From Actinomycetes bacterium (GTDB lineage: Bacteria > Actinomycetota > Actinomycetes > Actinomycetales > Demequinaceae): a stretch of DNA of 6,442 nt. The stretch spans positions 1-6,442 of the forward strand of contig JAEYYZ010000033.1 in NCBI GenBank assembly GCA_023428185.1, given 5' to 3'. Positions 1-4,768 of this stretch are shown here, piece after piece (position 1 is the stretch's first letter; each line of letters starts with the position of its first letter). A program made the position numbers and the translations under genes. Under the pieces are notes generated by a model. That model did no database searches. It was not told where the DNA came from and saw only the letters and a list, made by a program, of their open reading frames with translations.

Positions 1-410
1 TCGTGACCCAGTACCCCGCGCAGCTCCCGCTCGTCCAAGAGCTCAAGAATGCCTTCCGTGCAACACACGGCAGAGTTTTGGGGGTTACGGCCAGTAGCAA
101 AGGCGTTGGGAGCCGACGTGGGGGAAATGTAGAGCCGAGGCATCGGCTGGTTGGCCTCCCGGGACAACTCACGCACAATGCGGTAGATCGCCGGCTGTTC
201 GACTTCGGTGACGGGGCGTGCATGCATAGCGCGCAACGCGAGTGTGTCCGAGTTCCAGTACCCATACGCGGTGCCCGCAACGGAAAGCAGGGCGAACGCC
301 CAGAGGTACTTGCCGCCTGCTACAAACGAGCCGATTCCAAGCAACACCACCCACATGAGCACAAACAGACCAAAGGTCTTGGCTCCGTTGAAGTAGCGTC
401 CGCTTTCCAC
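1..410 (-). CDS. htpX: HtpX-type M48 zinc metalloprotease, N-terminal part (cut by window edge)
   Basis: Membrane-embedded zinc protease of the HtpX family, which degrades damaged membrane proteins at the cytoplasmic face. The reading frame starts at GTG 410 and stays open to base 1, giving 136 complete codons. The start is supported by AGGAGG (plus-strand 417-422) six bases upstream. Two hydrophobic segments lie at about residues 13-31 and 34-50, followed by the family's YWNSD (51-55), then a cytoplasmic stretch with [16 protein letters not shown] (81-96) and the highly typical [12 protein letters not shown] (99-110). The last full codon is His136, preceded by GVLG, and the next begins GA: this is the start of the zinc-binding HExxH helix, whose rest lies outside the window. 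Cys116-Cys117 fill a place usually held by small residues, an oddity of unknown meaning. It lies downstream of fprA on the same strand, separated by 107 bp, and may be read through from it. Family assignment is firm; the function is inferred from the family. Confidence 0.93.
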   Translation of the reverse strand, partial: MESGRYFNGAKTFGLFVLMWVVLLGIGSFVAGGKYLWAFALLSVAGTAYGYWNSDTLALRAMHARPVTEVEQPAIYRIVRELSREANQPMPRLYISPTSAPNAFATGRNPQNSAVCCTEGILELLDERELRGVLGH

Positions 411-477
411 CGTGCTCCTCCTGGCTCAATCCCCCTCTGGCGTAGCCGCGTTGGCTTGCAACTCAAGAACGGGCGGT

Positions 478-509
478 GAGCCAGCACTGTTCCAGCACAA
501 GGCTGGCTC
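478..509. repeat. 8-bp inverted repeat (candidate hairpin) between fprA and htpX
   Basis: GAGCCAGC (478-485) and GCTGGCTC (502-509) are perfect inverted copies separated by 16 bases. The left arm and loop also carry a direct repeat, CCAGCAC at 481-487 and 492-498. In the minus-strand transcript the hairpin would form 9 bases after the fprA stop. No run of T follows it, so it is not a classical intrinsic terminator. It could be a weak terminator, an RNA processing or stabilising element, or an operator for htpX. Confidence 0.4.
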
Positions 510-517
510 CGTCCGTG

Positions 518-1891
518 TCAGGAACGACCCAAAGAGATGTTCACCATCTCCTCACGTGGCACCACCTTGATGCGCTCACGTCCTTGAGCCTCACCAAGAG
601 CGCGCTCGTGGGCGTCCAGCACCTCCCACTGCGACCACTCAATCACTTCAACGCCGCGATCCTTGAGCAACCGCATGACGTTGTCAGGGCTCAACTGCTC
701 AGGCCCGGCTTGGGAGTGCTCGTAGAGAGAGGCCGCGTCTTCCACCAGATTGGCAATGGTCTCGGAGGCGTCGGACTTGGTGTGCCCAATGAGACCTACA
801 GGTCCACGCTTGATCCAGCCGGTGGAGTAGAAACCAGGCACCACGGCACCCGATTCGTCCACCACCCTGCCAGCCACGTTGGCGATGGTGCCGCGGGAGT
901 GGTCAAAGGGAACGCCATCAATGGGCGTGCCCCAGTACCCCACGGCGCGGTACACCGCCTGCACTGGGTAGTCGATGTACGTGCCGGTCCCACGCGCGTT
1001 GCCGTCGCCCGTGAGCTCCATGCGCTCAACGCGCACTCCAGTCACTTTGCCGTCCCGTCCCAGAATCTCGTGAGGGGACTGCAAGAAGTGCAAGTGAATG
1101 CGACGCGAGGCACCCGTGGGCTCCTTGAGAGTCCAGTCGGTGAGGGTCTTCACCACTTGCTTGGTCTGGTGGTGGGCGTCCACAGCGGCCATCGAACCCT
1201 CGTCGAATTCGTAATCCTCGGGGTAGACGATGATGTCCACATCGGGCACGTGACCCAACTCGCGCAACTCCAGGGGGGAGAACTTCACTTGGGCCGGACC
1301 GCGCCGCCCAAAGACGTGAACGTCGGTCACAGGCGAGGCCTCGAGGCCCTTCAAGACGTTGTCAGGAATCTCCGTGGGCAACAAGTCCTTGGGGTGCTTG
1401 GCGAGGATGCGGGCCACATCCAAGGCCACGTTTCCTACTCCAAAAATGGCTACTTCCTTGGCCGTCAAAGGCCAGGTGCGGGGGACGTCGGGGTGCCCGT
1501 CAAACCAACTCACAAAGTCCGCGGCGCCATACGAGCCATCGAGGTCAATACCAGGGATGTTGAGGTCGGCATCCTTGAACGCGCCGGTGGCAAAGATCAC
1601 CGCGTCGTAGTGCTCGCGGAGATCTTGGAGAGTCAAGTCCGTGCCAATGTTGACGTTGGCCAAGAGACGGATGTCGCCGCGTCCCAGCACGTTGGCAAGC
1701 GCCACAATGATCTGCTTAATGCGAGGGTGATCGGGGGCGACTCCGTACCGCACCAGACCAAACGGCGCAGGCAAGCGTTCGATGATGTCGATCTCTACCG
1801 GGACGTCAGATTTGGACAAGATGTCGGCGGCGTAAGTGCCAGCCGGGCCGGCGCCAATGATGGCGACGCGCAAGGGACGGTCATAGGTCAC
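518..1891 (-). CDS. fprA: Ferredoxin-NADP(+) reductase, FprA / adrenodoxin reductase type
   Basis: Cytoplasmic flavoenzyme passing electrons between NADPH and ferredoxin. The 457 residues match the roughly 456 of mycobacterial FprA, and there is no added ferredoxin domain. Seen in order: FAD-binding GAGPAG (13-18); the family motif FGLVRYGVAPDHPRIK (44-59); ATGA (101-104); the NADP-binding GVGNVALDVAR (151-161) and GRRGPAQVKF (195-204); and the C-terminal FAD motif GWIKRGPVGLIG (358-369). The tail ends with the DAHERALGEAQGRERIKV block common in this family. The start is GTG 1891 with GGAG seven bases upstream (plus-strand 1899-1902). It is transcribed away from the sulfite reductase operon and shares the 361-bp intergenic region with it. 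Inference: it regenerates reduced ferredoxin for the siroheme sulfite reductase, as suggested by the linked fpr2-cys cluster of Corynebacterium glutamicum. It could also serve other ferredoxin-dependent enzymes. Confidence 0.93.
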   Translation of the reverse strand: MTYDRPLRVAIIGAGPAGTYAADILSKSDVPVEIDIIERLPAPFGLVRYGVAPDHPRIKQIIVALANVLGRGDIRLLANVNIGTDLTLQDLREHYDAVIFATGAFKDADLNIPGIDLDGSYGAADFVSWFDGHPDVPRTWPLTAKEVAIFGVGNVALDVARILAKHPKDLLPTEIPDNVLKGLEASPVTDVHVFGRRGPAQVKFSPLELRELGHVPDVDIIVYPEDYEFDEGSMAAVDAHHQTKQVVKTLTDWTLKEPTGASRRIHLHFLQSPHEILGRDGKVTGVRVERMELTGDGNARGTGTYIDYPVQAVYRAVGYWGTPIDGVPFDHSRGTIANVAGRVVDESGAVVPGFYSTGWIKRGPVGLIGHTKSDASETIANLVEDAASLYEHSQAGPEQLSPDNVMRLLKDRGVEVIEWSQWEVLDAHERALGEAQGRERIKVVPREEMVNISLGRS

Positions 1892-1951
1892 GCGGATTCT
1901 CCAACGTCAATTGCACCCCCTGGAAGAAGGCGCGCGGACGGAACGGCCCAA

Positions 1952-1957
1952 AGTATA
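1952..1957 (-). promoter_or_regulatory. Candidate -10 element for fprA
   Basis: On the minus strand these bases read TATACT, a five-of-six match to the sigma-70-type -10 consensus. A start of transcription would fall near 1945, leaving a leader of about 54 bases before GTG 1891. No good -35 hexamer is seen at 16-18 bases, so the promoter may need an activator or be weak. A GACA-N6-TGTC dyad lies immediately upstream, in the spacer. Confidence 0.4.
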
Positions 1958-1971
1958 GACAGGTATTTGTC
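1958..1971. promoter_or_regulatory. GACA-N6-TGTC dyad, possible operator
   Basis: GACA (1958-1961) and TGTC (1968-1971) are inverted around six bases. The left half with flank reads TAGACA, which resembles one half of the TAGAC-N6-GTCTA site of the corynebacterial sulfur regulator McbR; the right half matches less well (TGTCC). It overlaps the candidate fprA promoter. A short dyad like this can occur by chance, and no regulator gene is in the window. Confidence 0.25.
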
Positions 1972-2024
1972 CGGACCGTTCCGCTGGTCCGATGCCCAAC
2001 GCTACTCCGGTTGAGGACCAGCAG

Positions 2025-2056
2025 CATGCGCCGCAAGGGCAAGGCGGTGGCGCATG
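2025..2056. repeat. 8-bp inverted repeat upstream of the leader-ORF promoter
   Basis: CATGCGCC (2025-2032) is perfectly inverted as GGCGCATG (2049-2056) across 16 bases. The right arm covers the place where a -35 hexamer would lie for the candidate -10 at 2072-2077, and no TTGACA-like hexamer is present there. This fits an operator or activator site controlling the sulfur operon promoter; the binding protein is unknown. Confidence 0.35.
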
Positions 2057-2068
2057 GCGTGTGACCTG

Positions 2069-2077
2069 TGGCACACT
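2069..2077 (+). promoter_or_regulatory. Candidate extended -10 promoter of the leader ORF and sulfur operon
   Basis: TGG directly followed by CACACT (2072-2077) fits an extended -10 element (TGn plus a TAnnnT-like hexamer; the first base deviates). Six bases then separate it from G2084, the first base of the leader ORF's GTG, which is the exact spacing expected for a leaderless transcript starting at that GTG. A GTGTG-N8-CACAC inverted repeat (2059-2063 and 2072-2076) overlaps it and could be an operator. No convincing -35 is seen. Confidence 0.45.
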
Positions 2078-2083
2078 TGCCGC

Positions 2084-2152
2084 GTGAACACCACCCAGAA
2101 CGCCTCCTCTGAGATGTGCTGCGTGTGCTGTGTCATGTGTCTTTCGGCCTAG
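2084..2152 (+). CDS. Cysteine-rich leader peptide, probable cysteine-responsive attenuator
   Basis: A 22-codon ORF from GTG 2084 to TAG 2150-2152, too short for normal gene calling. The second half reads MCCVCCVMCLSA, with cysteines at residues 12, 13, 15, 16 and 19; the first half is Asn/Thr/Ser-rich and has none. No Shine-Dalgarno precedes the GTG, but a candidate -10 ends exactly six bases before it, which fits leaderless translation. It ends 100 bases before the sulfite reductase start. Polycysteine leaderless short ORFs upstream of cysteine-synthesis operons are established cysteine-responsive attenuators in mycobacteria (for example in M. smegmatis), and this has the same form and place. 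Inference: its translation senses charged Cys-tRNA; the peptide itself probably has no function. Alternative in-frame starts are ATG 2054 (32 codons, two more Cys, weak ribosome site) and ATG 2114 (12 codons, no ribosome site). Confidence 0.82.
   Translation: MNTTQNASSEMCCVCCVMCLSA
2103..2109 (+). promoter_or_regulatory. Anti-Shine-Dalgarno inside the leader ORF
   Basis: CCTCCTC, lying within the Ala-Ser-Ser codons 7-9 of the leader ORF, is perfectly complementary to GAGGAGG at 2242-2248, the ribosome binding site of the sulfite reductase gene. It ends seven bases before the first Cys codon (2117). A ribosome held with that codon in the A site would cover it. When cysteine is plentiful the ribosome moves on and the site can pair with and hide the downstream ribosome binding site. 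The pairing is seen in the sequence; the switch is inferred. Confidence 0.6.
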
Positions 2153-2153
2153 T

Positions 2154-2188
2154 CGCCCACGGACACTCATCCTGTGTAGCCCTGGGCG
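2154..2188 (+). promoter_or_regulatory. Alternative leader hairpin A
   Basis: CGCCCA (2154-2159) pairs with TGGGCG (2183-2188), and inside it ACAC (2163-2166) pairs with GTGT (2174-2177) around a 7-base loop. It shares bases 2186-2188 with hairpin B, so the two cannot both form fully. Its left arm starts two bases after the leader stop codon and would be covered by a ribosome terminating there. It is less stable than hairpin B by inspection. Confidence 0.35.
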
Positions 2189-2205
2189 CTCGGCCAGCCG
2201 AGCGC
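2186..2205 (+). promoter_or_regulatory. Stable leader hairpin B between leader ORF and sulfite reductase
   Basis: GCGCTCGG (2186-2193) and CCGAGCGC (2198-2205) form a perfect 8-bp, GC-rich stem with the 4-base loop CCAG. No U-tract follows, so a simple intrinsic terminator is unlikely. It lies between the anti-Shine-Dalgarno and the Shine-Dalgarno and could shorten the distance between them, forming a multi-branch junction when they pair. Rho-dependent or U-tract-independent termination cannot be excluded. Confidence 0.55.
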
Positions 2206-2241
2206 ATCGCGCACGGTAAGCCAAGGCCCACTGAACTCCGC

Positions 2242-2269
2242 GAGGAGGATCGGTGAGTTCTCACACCGA
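2242..2269 (+). promoter_or_regulatory. Sulfite reductase ribosome binding site with start-codon hairpin
   Basis: GAGGAGG (2242-2248) is a strong Shine-Dalgarno four bases before GTG 2253, and it decides this start. It is the target of the anti-Shine-Dalgarno at 2103-2109. TCGGTG (2250-2255), which contains the start codon, is inverted as CACCGA (2264-2269) around 8 bases; an alternative inner pairing is GTGA/TCAC (2253-2256 and 2261-2264). The start codon may therefore also sit in local structure, which could make initiation depend on the leader. Confidence 0.55.
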
Positions 2270-4058
2270 GACTGACGTAGACCCGGGTACGCGCGCGCCC
2301 GCACCCGTATCCGAGGCCGCCGTGGCCGAGGCTGAGGAGCGCCGCCGCCACCGCGAAGAGGCGCGTCTCATCCGTACCCGCGAGGCAGCGCTACGCAAGA
2401 ACACCGCCGCTCGTGACGGGCAGTGGGCATCGGGCGACCGCACCCCCCTCAACCCCAACGAAGAGTTCAAGTCCGTGGGTGATCCCCTTGAGGTCCGCAC
2501 CCGTATAGAGAACATGTATTCCAAGTGGGGTTTCTGGTCTATCCCTCCCACTGATCTGCGGGGCCGGTTCCGTTGGTGGGGGCTTTACACCCAGCGTCGT
2601 CCCGGGATTGATGGCGGCAAGACGGCCATTCTTGAGTCGCACCAACTTGACGACGAGTACTTCATGTTGCGTGTTCGCTCAGACGGCGGACAGTTGTCAG
2701 TGGAGCAAGCCAGGGTCATCGCGGACGTGTCCATTCGCTTTGGACGCAGCACGGCCGATGTCAGCGACCGCCAGAACATTCAGTTGCACTGGATCCGGAT
2801 TGAGGACGTCCCGGAGGTGTTCCGCTTGGTGGAAGCCTGCGGTCTACTCCTCACGGAAGCGTGTGGTGACGTGCCCCGCGTGATCTTGGGCTCCCCCGTT
2901 GCGGGCGTCGCCAAGGACGAACTCATCGATCCCACGCCACACATTCGCGCCATCATTGACCGCGGCATTGGCAACCCGGAGTTCTCCAACTTGCCCCGCA
3001 AGTTCAAGACAGCCATCACTGGGACGCGCGTTCCGGACATCCTGCATGAGGTGCAAGACATCGCACTATGCGCGGTGGAACACCCCGAGTTGGGCATCGG
3101 TTACGACCTGTGGGTGGGTGGTGGTTTGTCCATCAACCCGCACTTGGGTGTGCGGCTTGGTGCCTTTGTAGAGCCTGACAAAGTGGCCGAGGTGTGGGCA
3201 GGTGTCACGGGAATCTTCCGCGACCACGGCTACCGCCGCTTGCGCAACCGCGCCCGCCTCAAGTTCCTGGTGAAGGACTGGGGTGCAGCGAAGTTCCGCC
3301 AAGTGCTTGAGGACGACTACTTGGGGTGGAAGCTGCCTGACGGTCCCGCGCCGCAACAAGCCAAGCCGGGCGACCGGGGCGACCACGTGGGAATCTACGA
3401 GCAAAAGGACGGCAATTACTACGTAGGCGTGGCGCCTGTAGCGGGCCGCATCTCTGGTGAAACCCTCAACGCCATCGCGGACCTTGCTGAAGCCGCGGGG
3501 TCCAACCGCATCCGCCTCACTCCGTTGCAGAAGATCCTCATCCTGGACATTCCCCAGGCGAACGTCAATGCCGTAGTCAACGGTTTGCGCGCTCTCGAAC
3601 TCGAATCCAGCCCCGGCGAGTTCCACCGCAACGTCATCGCCTGCACGGGTATCGAGTACTGCAAGCTCGCCATCGTGGAAACCAAGGCCACCGCACGGGA
3701 AGTAGTGAAGAAGCTCGACGAGCAGTTCCCCACACTCGACACCCCCATCACGGTGCACGTCAACGGTTGCCCCAACTCCTGCGCGCGCATTCAAGTGGCG
3801 GACATTGGATTCAAGGGCCAATTGGTGCTCGACGACGAGTCTGGCGAGCAAGTGCCGGGCTTCCAGGTCTTGCTGGGCGGACGCTTGGGCCGTGGCGACG
3901 ACAACGAGTTTGGCCGCAAGATTCGGGGCCACAAGGTCAAGGCCGATGGCATGCCTGAGTACGTTGAGCGCGTCACCCGCAATTACCTTGCCACTCGCGA
4001 AGTGGACGAGGCCTTCGCGGACTGGGCCTTCAGGGTGGAAGAGGAGCTCATCAAGTGA
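2253..4058 (+). CDS. sir: Ferredoxin-dependent siroheme sulfite reductase (NirA/SirA type)
   Basis: Six-electron reduction of sulfite to sulfide in the cytoplasm, with siroheme coupled to a 4Fe-4S cluster and ferredoxin as donor. The 601 residues compare with about 563 in M. tuberculosis NirA; the extra length is a charged, Ala/Glu/Arg-rich N-terminus (about 1-55) with helix or coiled-coil character. Cluster ligands are seen as ACTGIEYCK (C464, C470) and NGCPNSCAR (C506, C510). By position, Arg140, Arg209, Lys250 and Lys252 match the substrate-binding Arg/Arg/Lys/Lys set known from E. coli sulfite reductase. Tyr112 (WGLYTQR) and Cys204 (TEACGD) are 92 residues apart, the same spacing as the Tyr69-Cys161 covalent pair of mycobacterial NirA. 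The start is GTG with a strong ribosome site. The last codons overlap cysH by 4 bases (GTGA). The cys context argues for sulfite over nitrite as substrate. Expression is probably controlled by the upstream cysteine leader. Confidence 0.93.
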   Translation: MSSHTETDVDPGTRAPAPVSEAAVAEAEERRRHREEARLIRTREAALRKNTAARDGQWASGDRTPLNPNEEFKSVGDPLEVRTRIENMYSKWGFWSIPPTDLRGRFRWWGLYTQRRPGIDGGKTAILESHQLDDEYFMLRVRSDGGQLSVEQARVIADVSIRFGRSTADVSDRQNIQLHWIRIEDVPEVFRLVEACGLLLTEACGDVPRVILGSPVAGVAKDELIDPTPHIRAIIDRGIGNPEFSNLPRKFKTAITGTRVPDILHEVQDIALCAVEHPELGIGYDLWVGGGLSINPHLGVRLGAFVEPDKVAEVWAGVTGIFRDHGYRRLRNRARLKFLVKDWGAAKFRQVLEDDYLGWKLPDGPAPQQAKPGDRGDHVGIYEQKDGNYYVGVAPVAGRISGETLNAIADLAEAAGSNRIRLTPLQKILILDIPQANVNAVVNGLRALELESSPGEFHRNVIACTGIEYCKLAIVETKATAREVVKKLDEQFPTLDTPITVHVNGCPNSCARIQVADIGFKGQLVLDDESGEQVPGFQVLLGGRLGRGDDNEFGRKIRGHKVKADGMPEYVERVTRNYLATREVDEAFADWAFRVEEELIK

Positions 4059-4768
4059 GTCTCCACCTGACCTTGCTCAATCCCACCGTGTGGAATGAGA
4101 CCACTGCGGCGGAAGTCAACGAGCGCCTCGAGAACGCCTCAGCCGCGCACATTGCTGACTGGGCTGTGGCGACCTTTGGCAAGCGGCTGACCGTGGCATC
4201 GTCCATGCAAGACACGATCCTCCCCCACTTGTTCGCCCAGCGCCTTCCCGGGGTGGACATTCTGTTCTTGGAGACCGGGTACCACTTTCCCGAAACGTTG
4301 GCCACGCGCGATATCGCTTCCCGCAGTTTTCCCATCACCGTTGTGAATGCGTTGCCCGCACAGACGGTGGCCGAGCAGGATGCCCAATACGGCGAGAAGC
4401 TCCACGACCGCGACCCCAACCTGTGCTGCGCTTTGCGCAAGGTGGAACCGTTGCAACGTTCGCTTGCTGGATACGACGCTTGGGTCACCGGGGCGCGGCG
4501 CGTAGACGCCATTACGCGCGCCGAGATGCCAGTGGTGCAATGGGACGCTAAGCACGGGTTGGTCAAGATCAATCCGCTCGCTTTGTGGAGCGACGCGCAG
4601 ATTGAGCAGTACCAAGTGGACAACAACCTTCCTCGCAACCCGCTGGTTGCCCAGGGTTACCCGAGCATCGGCTGTGGTCCTTGCACCCGCGCGGTGGCTC
4701 CAGGCGAGGACCCGCGCGCTGGCCGCTGGGCGGGCCAAGACAAGACTGAATGTGGGATTCACGAATGA
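4055..4768 (+). CDS. cysH: Adenylyl-sulfate (APS) reductase, 4Fe-4S type
   Basis: Thioredoxin-dependent reduction of APS to sulfite and AMP. The 237 residues show the nucleotide-binding region ASSMQDTIL (48-56, the modified PP-loop of this family), LFLETGYHFPET (70-81), two cysteine pairs for a 4Fe-4S cluster (C124-C125 in DPNLCCALRK; C207 and C210 in GCGPCTR), and the catalytic C-terminal KTECGIH with C233. The four cluster cysteines mark enzymes that use APS; PAPS reductases of the E. coli type lack them. APS as substrate is therefore strongly inferred, though some cluster-bearing members accept both. Start GTG 4055 overlaps the sulfite reductase stop by 4 bases and has GAGGAG (4041-4046) eight bases upstream. 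It overlaps cysD by 4 bases (ATGA), implying translational coupling along the operon. Confidence 0.94.
   Translation: MSLHLTLLNPTVWNETTAAEVNERLENASAAHIADWAVATFGKRLTVASSMQDTILPHLFAQRLPGVDILFLETGYHFPETLATRDIASRSFPITVVNALPAQTVAEQDAQYGEKLHDRDPNLCCALRKVEPLQRSLAGYDAWVTGARRVDAITRAEMPVVQWDAKHGLVKINPLALWSDAQIEQYQVDNNLPRNPLVAQGYPSIGCGPCTRAVAPGEDPRAGRWAGQDKTECGIHE

Larger units (their letters stand above)
1939..1991. repeat. Nested inverted repeats in the divergent region
   Basis: CGGAACGG (1939-1946) is inverted as CCGTTCCG (1976-1983) across 29 bases, enclosing the fprA -10 element. The right arm overlaps a second pair, CGGACC (1972-1977) and GGTCCG (1986-1991), separated by eight bases, and an 8-base palindrome GTCCGGAC (1969-1976). 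Such clustering suggests protein-binding sites or leader RNA structure on the fprA side, but no known regulator site is recognised. Confidence 0.35.

Noticed and set aside
476..2014. Open frame of 512 codons on the plus strand opposite fprA.
   Set aside because: It is the antisense shadow of fprA in high-GC DNA; it has no recognisable domain, while the minus strand encodes a full FprA with all motifs.
2186..2220. Hairpin B as a classical intrinsic terminator.
   Set aside because: No run of T follows the stem on the plus strand, so a translational or structural role is preferred; other forms of termination remain possible.
2871..2873. Val207 in TEACGDVPR, where mycobacterial NirA as recalled has Cys; considered as a lost crosslink residue.
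   Set aside because: The 92-residue spacing from Tyr112 identifies Cys204, which is present, as the crosslink partner; Val207 is probably a neutral difference.
3066..3932. Open frame of 288 codons on the minus strand inside the sulfite reductase gene.
   Set aside because: Shadow of the coding strand; low-complexity Val/Ala/His composition and no family motif.
2253..4058. Assignment as assimilatory nitrite reductase, given the NirA-like sequence.
   Set aside because: The tight operon with cysH, cysD and cysN, the upstream cysteine leader and the Tyr-Cys pair all point to sulfite.
4750..4764. Upstream GTG start for cysD giving five extra residues.
   Set aside because: It has no ribosome binding site, whereas ATG 4765 gives the common 4-base ATGA overlap and a protein length close to E. 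coli CysD.
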